From: JAXGTD01 sp040775095
GTDB lineage: Bacteria; Pseudomonadota; Gammaproteobacteria; Chromatiales; Chromatiaceae
DNA length: 64,000 nucleotides
NCBI GenBank assembly: GCA_040775095.1
Contig: JAXGTD010000005.1
Location: forward strand, 1 to 64,000
Reading direction: 5' to 3'
Shown one piece after another: positions 7,575-17,429 of the stretch (position 1 is its first letter; every line of letters begins with the position of its first letter). Below the pieces are notes generated by a model. It was not told where the DNA came from. It saw nothing but the letters and a program-made list of their open reading frames with translations, and ran no database searches. The position numbers and the translations under genes are program-made.

Positions 7575-10500
7575 TCAACCCACCCAGACGCGCGCGTTGC
7601 GGAACAGCCGCATCCAGGGCCCATCCTCGCCCCAGCCATCGGGATGCCAGGAATGCTGCACGCGGCGAAAGACCCGCTCGGGGTGCGGCATCATGATGGT
7701 GACACGCCCGTCGGTGCTGGTCAGCCCGGTGATGCCCGCCGGTGAGCCGTTGGGATTGGCCGGATAGCGCTCGGCGATGCCGCCGGCAGGCTCCACGTAG
7801 CGCAGCGCCACCCGCGACGCCGCCGCCGCGAGATGCCCGGAATCGCGAAACTCCGCCCGACCCTCGCCATGGGCGACCGCAATGGGCATCCGCGACCCGG
7901 CCATGCCGGCGAGCAGCAGCGACGGGGACTCGGTCACCTCGACCATCACCAGGCGCGCCTCGAACTGCTCGGAGCGATTGCGAACGAAGTGCGGCCAGTG
8001 CTCGGCGCCCGGGATCAACTCGCGCAGGTTCGCGAGCATCTGGCAACCGTTGCAGATCCCGAGCGCAAAGCTGTCGGCACGCGCGAAGAAGGACTGGAAC
8101 TGGTCGCGCGCGCGCGGGTTGAACAGGACGGTCTTGGCCCAGCCCTCTCCGGCCCCGAGTACATCGCCATAACTGAAGCCACCACAGGCGGCCAGCCCGT
8201 GGAAGCCGTCGAGTGCAACCCGCCCCGCGACGATGTCGGACATGTGCACGTCGACGCACTCGAACCCGGCACGATCGAACGCCGCGGCCATTTCGATCTG
8301 CCCGTTCACGCCCTGCTCGCGCAGCACGGCAAGCCGCGGCCGGGCGCCGGTGGAGATCAGCGGCGCGGCGACGTCTTCGGCCAGATCGAACGACAGGCTG
8401 GCATGCAGACCGGGGTCGGCCGCGTCGATGCGCAGGTGTTCTTCATCGGCGCAGTCCGGGTTGTCGCGCAGGCGCTGCATCTGCCAGGTGGTCTCGGACC
8501 ACACCTGCTGCAGGGCGGCGCGCTCCTCATCGAGCAGCACCCGCTCGCCGTGACACACGAGGATCCGCCCGGCGGCGTCGGGTGAGCCGATGCGGCGAGT
8601 ACAGGCGGCCAATCCGTGCGCGGCCAGCTCCATCAGCACGGGCGCGAGATCGGCGCGGCGCACCTGGATCACGGCGCCGAGCTCCTCGGCAAACAGGGCC
8701 GCGATTGCATCCGCCCCGGACGGGAGGTGCAGATCGATGTTGACCCCGCAACGCCCGGCAAAGGCCATCTCGCACAGGGTCACGATCAGGCCGCCGTCGG
8801 AGCGGTCGTGATAGGCCAGCAGTCTGCCACGCGCGTTGAGCGCCTGGATGGCGGCGAAGAGGCCCGCGAGCCGCTCCGGGTGGTCCAGGTCCGGCGGCCG
8901 CGTCCCAATGCGCGCATGCACCTGTGCCAGGCAGGAACCGCCGAGACGGTCACGGCCCTGGCCGAGATCGATCAGGATCAGATCGGTCTCGCCCAGGTCG
9001 AGGCGAAGTTGCGGCGTGAGGCTCGTGCGCGCGTCTGTCACCGGGGCGAAGGCCGACACGATCAGTGACAACGGCGCGGCCATCTCCCGGCGCTCGGCAC
9101 CCTGTGGCCCGGCATGTTCCCAGACCGTCTTCATGCTCATCGAGTCCTTGCCAACCGGGATCGCAATGTCAAGCGCCGGGCATAGCTCCAGGCCGACGGC
9201 GCGCACCGTGTCGTAGAGCCGCGCGTCCTCGCCGGGGTGCCCGGCGGCGGCCATCCAGTTGGCCGACAGGCGGATATCGCCGATCCAGGCGATCGGCGCC
9301 GCGGCGATGTTGGTGATCGCCTCACCAACGGCCATGCGGCCCGAGGCGGGGCCGTCGAGTAGCGCGAGCGGCGTGCGCTCGCCCAGGGCCATCGCCTCGC
9401 CGGTGGCGTGCTCGAAGTCGCTCAGCGTCACCGCGCAGTCGGCCACGGGCACCTGCCAGGGTCCGACCATCTGATCGCGCGCCACCAGCCCGGTGACGCT
9501 GCGGTCGCCGATCGTGATCAGGAAGGTCTTGTCCGCCACGCTCGGCAGCCGCAGCACCAGGCGCAGCGCGGCCGCCGCATCGATGCCGGCGGTCTCGAAG
9601 GCCTGCGCCGGCGCGCCGCGCCGGGCCACCTCGCGGAGCATCTTCGGCGGCTTGCCAAACAGCAGACCCATGGGCATGTCGATCGGGTCGTCCTCGAAGT
9701 GGGCATCGGCCAGGTGCAGTGACTGGATCTCGATGGCCTCGCCGACCACCGCGTAGGGACAGCGCTCGCGCGCGCAGATGGCCTCGAGCTCGCCGAGACG
9801 CTCGGCCGCGACCGCCAGTACGTAGCGCTCCTGCGCCTCGTTGCACCAGATCTCCATCGGCGACATCCCCGGGTCGGCGTTTGGCACCCGGCGCAACGCG
9901 AAGCGGCCACCACGCCCGGCGTCGTGCACCAGCTCTGGCAGCGCATTGGACAACCCGCCGGCGCCGACGTCGTGGATGAACAGGATCGGGTTGTCATCGC
10001 CGCGCGCCCAACAGCGGTCGATGACCTCCTGGCAGCGTCGCTCCATCTCGGGATTGGCGCGCTGCACGGAGGCGAAGTCCAGATCCTCGGCCGAGGTGCC
10101 GCTGGCCATGCTCGAGGCGGCGCCGCCGCCGAGCCCGATCAGCATCGCAGGCCCTCCCAGCACCACCAAAGGCGTACCCGCCGGGAAGCCGGCCTTGTCG
10201 ACATGGCCGGCGCGGATGTTGCCGACGCCGCCCGCGAGCATGATCGGCTTGTGATAGCCGCGCAGCTCGCTCGCATCGCGACCGGCGTCGGCCACCGGCA
10301 CCTGCTGCTCGAAGGTCCGAAAATAGCCCGCCAGGTTGGGGCGTCCGAACTCGTTGTTGAACGCGGCGGCGCCGATCGGTCCCTCCAGCATGATGTCCAG
10401 CGCCGAGACGATGCGCCCGGGCCGGCCAAAGTCCGTCTCCCAGGGTTGCTCGAAACCGGGGATGCGCAGGTTCGACACGGAGAAGCCGCACAGCCCCGCC

Positions 10501-11483
10501 TTGGGCTTGGCGCCACGACCGGTGGCACCCTCATCGCGGATCTCACCGCCGGAGCCGGTGGCGGCGCCGGGATCGGGGGCGATCGCGGTGGGATGGTTGT
10601 GGGTCTCCACCTTCATCAGGATGTGGATGGGCTCGTCGTGGCCGCGATAGACGCCATCCCGCGGCGAGGCGAGGAAGCGCCGACCCGGCCAGCCGGTGAT
10701 GACCGCCGCGTTGTCCTGGTACGCCGAGAGCACGCCTTGCGGGGCCTTCTCGGTGGTGTTGCGGATCATCCCGAACAGGGAGTGCGGCTGCGCGTCACCA
10801 TCGATGACCCAGTCGGCGTTGAAGATCTTGTGTCGGCAATGTTCGGAGTTGGCCTGGGCGAACATCATCAGCTCGACATCCGTGGGGTTGCGGCCCAGCG
10901 CGCCGAAGCTATCGACGAGGTAGTCGATCTCATCGCCCGACAGGGCCAGGCCGAGCTCCGCGTCGGCCTGTTGGAGCGCGGCGCGGCCGCCGGTGAGGAC
11001 GTCCACGCGGCCCGCGGGCCGCGGGTCGGCCTGCCGGAACAGCCGATCGGCATCGGCCAGATCCAACAGCGCGACCTCGGTCATGCGATCGTGCAGCACC
11101 GCGGCCGCGGCAGCGAGGGCCGCCTCGTCGACCGCCGCCCCGGTGAGGTAGTAGGCCGTGCCGCGCTCAAGGCGGCGGATCGGCGCCAGCGCGCAATTGC
11201 GCGCGATGTCGGTCGCCTTCGACGACCAGGGCGAGATGGTGCCCGGCCGCGGGACCACCAGCACCAACCGACCCTCGGGGGCATGGCCGGGCAGGCTCGG
11301 GCCGTAGCGCAGCAACCGTTCGAGGACGCCGTGCTGATCGGGGTCGAGCGGCGCGGACAGATCCGCGAAGTGCATGTACTCGGCATACAGAGCGCAGTCC
11401 CCGACGCCGGCATCGCGCAACCGGGTCTGGAGCTTGGCGAGACGAAAATCGGAGAGGGCGGGGGCGCCGCGGAGGCAGAGCAT
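7575..11483 (-). CDS. purL: Phosphoribosylformylglycinamidine synthase (large, single-chain)
   Basis: Fourth step of purine synthesis: FGAR + glutamine + ATP gives FGAM. The 1302-residue single chain has the length of the proteobacterial large form (E. coli 1295). N-terminal PurS-like region, linker, two AIRS-type ATP-binding halves (HNHPTAIAPDPGAATG; later TDARTSLTPQL) and a C-terminal class I glutaminase with the nucleophile in GICNGCQM (Cys about 1147) and the catalytic HPE in MMPHPERVFR. The ATG at 11483 gives MLCLRGAPALSDFR, matching the family N-terminus. The frame stays open upstream, but that part has no family similarity. Monocistronic here. Confidence 0.97.
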   Translation of the reverse strand: MLCLRGAPALSDFRLAKLQTRLRDAGVGDCALYAEYMHFADLSAPLDPDQHGVLERLLRYGPSLPGHAPEGRLVLVVPRPGTISPWSSKATDIARNCALAPIRRLERGTAYYLTGAAVDEAALAAAAAVLHDRMTEVALLDLADADRLFRQADPRPAGRVDVLTGGRAALQQADAELGLALSGDEIDYLVDSFGALGRNPTDVELMMFAQANSEHCRHKIFNADWVIDGDAQPHSLFGMIRNTTEKAPQGVLSAYQDNAAVITGWPGRRFLASPRDGVYRGHDEPIHILMKVETHNHPTAIAPDPGAATGSGGEIRDEGATGRGAKPKAGLCGFSVSNLRIPGFEQPWETDFGRPGRIVSALDIMLEGPIGAAAFNNEFGRPNLAGYFRTFEQQVPVADAGRDASELRGYHKPIMLAGGVGNIRAGHVDKAGFPAGTPLVVLGGPAMLIGLGGGAASSMASGTSAEDLDFASVQRANPEMERRCQEVIDRCWARGDDNPILFIHDVGAGGLSNALPELVHDAGRGGRFALRRVPNADPGMSPMEIWCNEAQERYVLAVAAERLGELEAICARERCPYAVVGEAIEIQSLHLADAHFEDDPIDMPMGLLFGKPPKMLREVARRGAPAQAFETAGIDAAAALRLVLRLPSVADKTFLITIGDRSVTGLVARDQMVGPWQVPVADCAVTLSDFEHATGEAMALGERTPLALLDGPASGRMAVGEAITNIAAAPIAWIGDIRLSANWMAAAGHPGEDARLYDTVRAVGLELCPALDIAIPVGKDSMSMKTVWEHAGPQGAERREMAAPLSLIVSAFAPVTDARTSLTPQLRLDLGETDLILIDLGQGRDRLGGSCLAQVHARIGTRPPDLDHPERLAGLFAAIQALNARGRLLAYHDRSDGGLIVTLCEMAFAGRCGVNIDLHLPSGADAIAALFAEELGAVIQVRRADLAPVLMELAAHGLAACTRRIGSPDAAGRILVCHGERVLLDEERAALQQVWSETTWQMQRLRDNPDCADEEHLRIDAADPGLHASLSFDLAEDVAAPLISTGARPRLAVLREQGVNGQIEMAAAFDRAGFECVDVHMSDIVAGRVALDGFHGLAACGGFSYGDVLGAGEGWAKTVLFNPRARDQFQSFFARADSFALGICNGCQMLANLRELIPGAEHWPHFVRNRSEQFEARLVMVEVTESPSLLLAGMAGSRMPIAVAHGEGRAEFRDSGHLAAAASRVALRYVEPAGGIAERYPANPNGSPAGITGLTSTDGRVTIMMPHPERVFRRVQHSWHPDGWGEDGPWMRLFRNARVWVG

Positions 11484-11673
11484 GAGAACCGGCTCCCGGT
11501 GGTTTGGACGGATAAACCTAGAAACGGCAAACTGGGATGATACGGAATCGGCCCGCGCGGAACGAGTGGCGCGTGGTCCGCGGCCCGGGGCGAGGGCGCG
11601 ACGTCGCGTGATGGCCTTTGCGCGGACGATGGAAATCTGTGTAACCTGCGCGCGGCAACCGTCCCCGGATACC

Positions 11674-12402
11674 ATGGCCATCTCCTTCGACCCCATCGGC
11701 ATCGTCCGCTCGCCGTTCACCGACAAATTCGGCATCCCGCGTCAGCCGCGGCTGGTCGACGCGGCGGAGGCGCGCGTTGCGCTGTTGCCGCCCTATGACC
11801 GCGAAGAGGCCTTTGCCGGGCTGGACGGCTTTTCCCACGTCTGGCTGGTGTTCGTGTTCCACGCCGACTGCCTCGACGCCGGCTGGCGGCCGATGGTGCG
11901 CCCGCCCCGGCTTGGCGGCCGGGAGAAGGTCGGCGTGTTCGCCAGCCGTGCCCCCTATCGCCCAAACCCCATCGGGATCTCGGCCGTCGCGCACCAGGGC
12001 CTGACGCGCGAGGCCGACGGGCTGGCGCTGCGCGTGCGGGGGGTCGATCTGCTCGACGGCACGCCGGTGCTCGACATCAAGCCCTATGTACCGTACGCCG
12101 ACAGCATCCCGGATGCGGTCGGCGGCTTCGCGCAGGCGCCGCCACGGCCCGGGTGGAAGATCCGGTTCAGCGCCCGGGCCCTGGCGCAGGTCGGCCGGCT
12201 GGACCCCCACGGCGCACGACGGCTGCGCGAGCTCATCGAGCAGGTCATCGCCCAGGACCCGCGCCCGGGATACATGGACCGCTATCCCGAGCGGCGCCGC
12301 TTTGGGCTGCGTCTCTACGACCTCGACGTTGCCTGGGAGTTGAATGCGGACGGCGCGATCGTCACGGACGTCGAGACCCGGGCGATCGGCACGGACGCCT
12401 GA
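11674..12402 (+). CDS. trmO: tRNA (adenine(37)-N6)-methyltransferase TrmO (TsaA/YaeB)
   Basis: Methylates N6 of t6A37 in ANN-decoding tRNAs using S-adenosylmethionine. The 242-residue product has the N-terminal TsaA beta-barrel (IGIVRSPFTDKFGIPRQPRLV, DGFSHVWLVFVFH, then RAPYRPNPIG, the conserved SAM-site motif) and the smaller C-terminal domain common in proteobacteria (E. coli 235 residues). DIKPYVPYADSIPDA is also conserved. The ATG at 11674 was chosen because it begins the conserved AISFDPIGIVRSPF strand. Divergent from purL across about 190 bp. Confidence 0.95.
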   Translation: MAISFDPIGIVRSPFTDKFGIPRQPRLVDAAEARVALLPPYDREEAFAGLDGFSHVWLVFVFHADCLDAGWRPMVRPPRLGGREKVGVFASRAPYRPNPIGISAVAHQGLTREADGLALRVRGVDLLDGTPVLDIKPYVPYADSIPDAVGGFAQAPPRPGWKIRFSARALAQVGRLDPHGARRLRELIEQVIAQDPRPGYMDRYPERRRFGLRLYDLDVAWELNADGAIVTDVETRAIGTDA

Positions 12403-12466
12403 GCGAGACGGCCCCCACGACGTCGATCGTCCGGGACCGGCCATCGGGGCCGGCGGAACGCGCGCG

Positions 12467-13210
12467 TCAGCCGCCGCGCTGGCGCAGCGCCTCGTACAGA
12501 CAGATCCCGGCCGCCACGGAGACGTTCAGACTCTCGACCCGGCCACGCATCGGCAGGCTCGAGAGCAGGTCGCAACGCGCGCGGGTGAGGCGGCGCAGGC
12601 CCTTGCCCTCGTTGCCCAGCACCAGGCCGACGGGGCCACGCAGATCGGTCTGGAACAGCGTCGTGTCGGCGTCATCCGCCGCCCCGATCAACCAGACACC
12701 CCGCTCCTTGAGCCAATCGAGGGTGCGCGCCAGATTGGTGACCGACACGAACGGCACCGATTCCGCCGCGCCGCTGGCAACCTTGACAGCAACGGGGGTC
12801 AGCCCCACCGCGTTGTCTTTCGGCGCAATCACCGCGTGCGCGCCGGCCCCGTCCGCGCTGCGCAGGCAGGCGCCGAGGTTGTGGGGGTCGGTGACCCCAT
12901 CGAGGATCAACAGCAGCGCCGGACCCTTGATGCCCGCGAGCACGCGCTCGAGGTCCTGCTCGCCCCGCGCGGCGGGCATCCGCACCCAGGCGAGCGCGCC
13001 CTGGTGGTTCGCGCCCTCGGCGGCGCGCTCGATCTCGTCACGATCGACCTGGCGCACGAGGATACCCGCGCCGCGGGCCAGCTCCGCGAGCTCGGCCAGT
13101 CGGCGATCGCGCCGGCGCCGGTCCAGCCAGAGCTCGGCGACGCCCTCGGCGCCGAATCGCAGCGCGGTCCGCACGCTGTTGATGCCCCCCACGGGTGCCT
13201 TGGCCGTCAT
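12467..13210 (-). CDS. rlmB: 23S rRNA (guanosine(2251)-2'-O)-methyltransferase
   Basis: SPOUT-family enzyme that methylates G2251 in the peptidyl-tRNA loop of 23S rRNA. The 247-residue protein has an N-terminal RNA-binding domain (GINSVRTALRFGA...ANHQGALAWV) and the knotted SPOUT domain with LDGVTDPHNLGACLRSADGAG, LGNEGKGLRRL and the C-terminal MRGRVESLNVSVAAGICLYE. Start ATG at 13210, giving MTAKAPVGGINSV, is the one that matches the family. Upstream in-frame residues are not conserved. Usually found near rnr, which is not present here. Convergent with trmO, divergent from the DUF1841 gene. Confidence 0.95.
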   Translation of the reverse strand: MTAKAPVGGINSVRTALRFGAEGVAELWLDRRRRDRRLAELAELARGAGILVRQVDRDEIERAAEGANHQGALAWVRMPAARGEQDLERVLAGIKGPALLLILDGVTDPHNLGACLRSADGAGAHAVIAPKDNAVGLTPVAVKVASGAAESVPFVSVTNLARTLDWLKERGVWLIGAADDADTTLFQTDLRGPVGLVLGNEGKGLRRLTRARCDLLSSLPMRGRVESLNVSVAAGICLYEALRQRGG

Positions 13211-13267
13211 GGACGCGGGCCCCGGCAGGCGGGAGAATACGTATTTCGGAACCGATTCGAAGACAGC

Positions 13268-13717
13268 ATGTTCACCCAAGATCGCAGTCAACTGCGTAGC
13301 GTGTATCTGGAGGCCTGGCGCAAGGCCCGGGAAGGCCTGCCGCTGGCGCCTATCGAGCAGCAGGTGGTCGACGTGGCCCGCCGGCACCCCGAGTATCATG
13401 CCCTGCTCGAGGCCGGCGAGGCGGGACTGCAGCGGGACTATCTACCCGAGCAGGGCGAGACTAACCCGTTCCTGCACCTGGCGCTGCACATCGCCATCCT
13501 GGAACAGCTCAGCACCGACCGCCCGGCGGGCATGCGCAAACTCTACCAGCAACTGGTGCTGAGCAATGCGGGCGACACCCATGAGGCCGAGCACACCATC
13601 ATGGAGTGCCTGGCCGAGGCGATCTGGCGGCTGCAGCGCGATGACAAGCCCTTCGACGAGAAGGCCTACGTGAAATGCATCCGCAAGCGCGGCGGTGGTC
13701 GCCGGCCGCGCGGCTAG
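13268..13717 (+). CDS. DUF1841 family protein
   Basis: A 149-residue cytoplasmic protein with the DUF1841 hallmarks: N-terminal aromatic/basic helix, HPEYH followed by NPFLHLALHIAILEQLSTDRPAG, and the HEAEHTIMECLAEAIW segment. Histidines and acidic residues in these segments could bind a metal, but no activity is known. The C-terminus is basic (KCIRKRGGGRRPRG). Start ATG at 13268 gives MFTQDRSQLRSVYLEAW. It shares a 57-bp divergent spacer with rlmB. Confidence 0.88.
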   Translation: MFTQDRSQLRSVYLEAWRKAREGLPLAPIEQQVVDVARRHPEYHALLEAGEAGLQRDYLPEQGETNPFLHLALHIAILEQLSTDRPAGMRKLYQQLVLSNAGDTHEAEHTIMECLAEAIWRLQRDDKPFDEKAYVKCIRKRGGGRRPRG

Positions 13718-13755
13718 GCCACGGCCCGCACCGCACCGGGCTCGGGTTTCCGGCC

Positions 13756-14193
13756 TCAGGCCTCCAACCAGAAGGTCACCGGCCCGTCGTTGACAAGGCT
13801 CACCTGCATGTCGGCGCCGAAGCGGCCGCTTTCGACCCGGGCGTGCGCGTCGCGGGCACGCGCGAGCAACCGGTTGTACAGGCACTCCGCGTGAGCCGGC
13901 GGCGCGGCCGTGGTGAAGCTGGCGCGGGTGCCCTTGCGCGTATCGGCCGCGAGCGTGAACTGCGGGACCAGCAGCAGCCCGCCGCCGACATCGCGCAGGC
14001 TCAGGTTCATCCTGCCGGCGTCGTCGGCAAACACGCGGTACCCGAGCAGGCGTTCGAGCAGGCGTTCGGCCCGTGCCTCGTCGTCGCCCCGCTGCACACC
14101 GACCAGCACCAGGATCCCCCGCTCGATGGCCCCGACCGTCTCGCCCGCGACGTCGACGCGGGCGCTGTCCACGCGCTGCAGCAGACCAATCAC
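13756..14193 (-). CDS. dtd: D-aminoacyl-tRNA deacylase
   Basis: Removes D-amino acids and glycine mischarged on tRNA. The 145-residue product shows the family signatures MIGLLQRVDSARV at the N-terminus, SQFTLAADTRKG-like LVPQFTLAADTRKGTRASF, and the cross-subunit Gly-Pro motif NDGPVTFWLE at the C-terminus. The start is a GTG at 14193 whose GTGA overlaps the stop of pip by four bases, indicating translational coupling with the proline iminopeptidase gene. Confidence 0.95.
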   Translation of the reverse strand: MIGLLQRVDSARVDVAGETVGAIERGILVLVGVQRGDDEARAERLLERLLGYRVFADDAGRMNLSLRDVGGGLLLVPQFTLAADTRKGTRASFTTAAPPAHAECLYNRLLARARDAHARVESGRFGADMQVSLVNDGPVTFWLEA

Positions 14194-15131
14194 GCCAGCG
14201 CCGTCGCGAAGCGATCGGTGGTCTGGATCAGCGCCCGCTCGATGCCAGGCTCGAAGGCCGCGTGTCCAGCATCGGGGATGACCTGAAAATCCGCGCCGGG
14301 CCAGGCCTGGTGGAGCTCCCAGGCCGAGCGCAGCGGACAGATCAGGTCGTAGCGGCCGTGAATGATCACCCCCGGGATGTCCCTGAGCCGGCCGGCATCG
14401 CGCAGCAACTGATTCGGTGCGAGGAACGAGCGGTTGACGAAATAGTGGCACTCGATGCGCGCCAAGCTCAGGGCCATTCGCTCATCGGCGAACGCATCGC
14501 GCAGGCCCTGATCGGGCAGCAGCGTGGCGCAGCGCCCCTCCCAGATGGACCAGGCCTTGGCCGCGGCGAGCCGCGCGCCCGGATCCGCGCCGGTGAGCAG
14601 CCGGTGGTAGGCATGTAGCAGATCGCCGCGCTGGGCCGGCGGGATCGGCTTCAGGAAGGCCTCCCAGTAGTCCGGGAACACCTGGCTGGCCCCCTCCTGG
14701 TAGAACCAGTGGATCTCTTGCGGGCGGCACAGAAAGATGCCGCGCAGCACCAGCGCGCTGACGCGCTCCGGATGGGTCTGCGCGTAGGCGATACCCAGCG
14801 TCGAGCCCCAGGAGCCGCCGAACACCAGCCAGCGCCGGATCCCCAAGCGCTCGCGGATGCGCTCGATATCGGCCACCAGGTCCCAGGTGGTGTTGGCATC
14901 GAGCCCGGCGTGAGGCGTCGAGCGGCCACTGCCGCGCTGGTCGAACAAGACGATGCGATAGCGGGCCGGGTCGAAGAACCGCCGATGCGACGACGAGCAG
15001 CCGGCACCGGGCCCACCGTGCAGAAAGACCGCCGGCAGGCCGTCGGGGTTGCCGCACTCCTCGACATAGAGGTTGTGGCCATTGCCGACGTCGAGTCGAT
15101 GGACGGCATAGGGTTCGCCGGTTGGATACAT
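14190..15131 (-). CDS. pip: Proline iminopeptidase (alpha/beta hydrolase)
   Basis: Releases N-terminal proline from peptides (MEROPS S33). The 313-residue cytoplasmic alpha/beta hydrolase carries the oxyanion motif HGGPGAG, the DQRGSGRS loop, the nucleophile elbow GGSWGSTLG, a cap domain, and the acid and histidine in GRYDLICP and DAGHAAFEPG. The ATG at 15131 (MYPTGEPY) begins the conserved region; further upstream in-frame residues are not conserved. Its stop overlaps the dtd GTG. It lies 109 bp after tyrA and may be the tail of that operon. Confidence 0.94.
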   Translation of the reverse strand: MYPTGEPYAVHRLDVGNGHNLYVEECGNPDGLPAVFLHGGPGAGCSSSHRRFFDPARYRIVLFDQRGSGRSTPHAGLDANTTWDLVADIERIRERLGIRRWLVFGGSWGSTLGIAYAQTHPERVSALVLRGIFLCRPQEIHWFYQEGASQVFPDYWEAFLKPIPPAQRGDLLHAYHRLLTGADPGARLAAAKAWSIWEGRCATLLPDQGLRDAFADERMALSLARIECHYFVNRSFLAPNQLLRDAGRLRDIPGVIIHGRYDLICPLRSAWELHQAWPGADFQVIPDAGHAAFEPGIERALIQTTDRFATALA

Positions 15132-15240
15132 GGGATCCCTCAGACTGCTGGGCGCCGCCTTGTTGGGCGCCGGATTCTGCCACGCCGCCGGGTCGTCCAA
15201 CCAGGGGACGTCCGGGCAGGACCTGGCCGCGTTGGCGGTG

Positions 15241-16125
15241 CTAGACCGAATCGGTATCCCGGCCAATGCCGTCGATGTAGTTGTCCCGCGCCGCCTTGGC
15301 CCGGGAAAAGATCTCCAGCAGCCGCTCGCCGTCGCCGCGGCGGATGGTCTCGGCCAGGTCGGTCATCTCGTCGCCAAAACGCCCGAGCATCGTGCTCAAC
15401 GCGTCGCGGTTGGCAATACAGATGTCGCGCCACATGACCGGGCTCGACGAGGCGATCCGGGTGAAGTCGCGAAAGCCGCCGGCGGCATAGCGAAAGATCT
15501 CATCGTTCTCGCGCATCCGTGCCAGCGCATCGACAAGACCGAACGCGAGCATGTGCGGCAGGTGACTGGTCGCGGCCAACACCTCGTCGTGATGGGCGAC
15601 ATCCATCTGCGTAACCACGGCCCCGCATGCCTCCCACATCGCCCTCACGCGCGCGGTGGCGGCCGCGGCGGTCTGCGGCAAGGGTGTCAGGATCACCCGC
15701 CGCTGGTGGTAGAGCTCGGGGAACGACGCGGCGACCCCGCTGCGTTCGGTCCCAGCGATCGGATGACCGGGCACGAACAGCGGCGGGATCTCGCCGAACA
15801 CGGCCAGCGCATCGGCAACGACGCTTCCCTTTACACTGCCCCCGTCGGTGATGACCGTATCCGGGCGCAGCGCGTCCTGGATGCGCGCGAACGTCTCGCG
15901 CATGGCCCCGAGCGGCACGGCCAGGAAGACCATATCGGCATCCCGCACCGCGGTGGCCGGGTCATGGGTGCAGCCATCGATGACGCCGAGCTCGAAGGCG
16001 AGCTGCAGATTCTCCGGCGAGCGCCCGCAACCGATGACCTCGCGCACCGCGCCCGCCGCGCGCAGCGCCCGCGCGAGGGATCCGCCAATCAACCCAACGC
16101 CGATGATCGCGAGTCGATCGATCAC
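15241..16125 (-). CDS. tyrA: Prephenate dehydrogenase
   Basis: Oxidative decarboxylation of prephenate to 4-hydroxyphenylpyruvate (or of arogenate) in tyrosine synthesis. 294 residues: N-terminal NAD(P)-binding fold with GVGLIGGSLA, the HPIAGTERSG substrate motif, and the helical C-terminal dimerisation domain (HHDEVLAATSHLPHMLAF). There is no chorismate mutase domain and no C-terminal ACT domain, so feedback control would have to act on the core enzyme. The GTG start at 16125 overlaps the hisC stop (GTGA). In pseudomonads tyrA is fused or followed by aroA; here aroA is absent. Confidence 0.94.
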   Translation of the reverse strand: MIDRLAIIGVGLIGGSLARALRAAGAVREVIGCGRSPENLQLAFELGVIDGCTHDPATAVRDADMVFLAVPLGAMRETFARIQDALRPDTVITDGGSVKGSVVADALAVFGEIPPLFVPGHPIAGTERSGVAASFPELYHQRRVILTPLPQTAAAATARVRAMWEACGAVVTQMDVAHHDEVLAATSHLPHMLAFGLVDALARMRENDEIFRYAAGGFRDFTRIASSSPVMWRDICIANRDALSTMLGRFGDEMTDLAETIRRGDGERLLEIFSRAKAARDNYIDGIGRDTDSV

Positions 16126-17234
16126 CGCCGCAGGACCCGCGCCAGGGTCTCGAGCAACCGTTCGTTCTCGTGCGCCAGCCCGACGCTGATGCGCAGGTGA
16201 TTGGGCAGACCGTAGTTGGCCACGGGCCGGCAGATGACCCCCTCACGCAGCAGGGCCTGGTCGACGGGACCCACGGGCCGACCCAGGTCCACGCTGACGA
16301 AGTTGCACACGGACGGAATGAAATCCAGGCCAAGCGCCTGCAGGCCGGCCATCAGGCGCGCCCGTTCGGTGCGGTTGTGGGCCACCGAGCGGGTCACGTG
16401 CTCGGTATCCGCGAGCGCGGCGATCGCCGCGGCCTGGGCCGGGGCATTGACATTGAACGGGTGGCGCACCCGATTCATCAGCTCCGCGACATGGACATGG
16501 CTGAGCCCGTAGCCGACCCGCAGCGCGGCCAGGCCGTGCACCTTGGCGAATGTGCGGGTGACGATCAGATTGGGAAACTCGTCGAGCCAAAGCGCGGCAT
16601 CGGGGTAGTCCGGCTCGTCGACGTACTCGGTGTAGGCCTCGTCGAGCACGCAGACGCAGTGTGGCGGCAGCCCGGCGAGAAAGGCCCTCAGCGGCGCTGA
16701 GGCCAGCCAGGTACCGGTCGGATTGTTCGGGTTGGCGATCCAGACCACGCGCGTGTGCTCGTTGACGAGCTCGGCCATCGCATCGAGCTCGTGGCCGAAG
16801 TCCTTCGCGCGCGCGATGCGGGCCGTGGCACCGGTGGCCTGGGTCGCGATCGGGTACACCGCGAACGCGTGCTCGGAGAAGACCGACTCGCGCCCCGGAT
16901 GCAGGAAGGTGCGCGCGACCAGGTCCAGCACGTCGTTCGAGCCGTTGCCGATGGTGACCCGCGCGGGCTCGATGCCGTGGTGATCGGCGATCGCCTGGCG
17001 CAGCGCATGACCACCCCCGTCGGGGTACCGGCCCAGCTCGGTGACGCAGCCCAGGTAGGCGGCCCGGGCCAGTGGACCGGGGCCAAGGGGGTTCTCGTTG
17101 GAGGCCAACTTCACCGAATCCCGGATACCGAGCTCTCGTTCCAGCTCGGAGATCGGCTTGCCGGGCACATAGGGGGTCAGCCCGGCGATATGCGGGGCGG
17201 CAAGCGGGATGAATGGATTCTCAGTCACGGGCAT
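16122..17234 (-). CDS. hisC: Histidinol-phosphate aminotransferase
   Basis: PLP-dependent class I/II aminotransferase of 370 residues. HisC homologues in this chromosomal context often also act on phenylpyruvate and hydroxyphenylpyruvate (dual histidine/aromatic role). Visible motifs: LASNENPLGP near the N-terminus, GNGSNDVLD, IANPNNPTGT, the PLP lysine in TRTFAKVHGLAALRVGYG, and the C-terminal substrate arginine in HLRISVG. Between pheA (195 bp upstream) and tyrA (4-bp overlap), so an aromatic-pathway role is likely. No other his genes are nearby. Confidence 0.94.
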   Translation of the reverse strand: MPVTENPFIPLAAPHIAGLTPYVPGKPISELERELGIRDSVKLASNENPLGPGPLARAAYLGCVTELGRYPDGGGHALRQAIADHHGIEPARVTIGNGSNDVLDLVARTFLHPGRESVFSEHAFAVYPIATQATGATARIARAKDFGHELDAMAELVNEHTRVVWIANPNNPTGTWLASAPLRAFLAGLPPHCVCVLDEAYTEYVDEPDYPDAALWLDEFPNLIVTRTFAKVHGLAALRVGYGLSHVHVAELMNRVRHPFNVNAPAQAAAIAALADTEHVTRSVAHNRTERARLMAGLQALGLDFIPSVCNFVSVDLGRPVGPVDQALLREGVICRPVANYGLPNHLRISVGLAHENERLLETLARVLRR

Positions 17235-17429
17235 CGGCGTGCTCGGGTGATGGAGGGACGGGGCCGGACGGCGGTGGCGCGCTGCTCGCCGAGCACGGGT
17301 GCATGCCGGCCGCTATTGGGCGCGACGACGCGCGGCCCGGGGCGTCGCCTGGCACGCCCGGTCCTGGCATCCCGCTGTTGGGTCGCGACGTCGGTGGGTA
17401 GCACTGCTGGCACCTCGGCGCCTCCGGCC

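Noticed and set aside
9924..11540. A 538-residue open frame on the plus strand across purL
   Set aside because: Antisense shadow of purL in GC-rich DNA; composition is Arg/Gly/Val-rich with no family similarity. The same applies to long antisense frames at 16755-18779 and 19747-21714.
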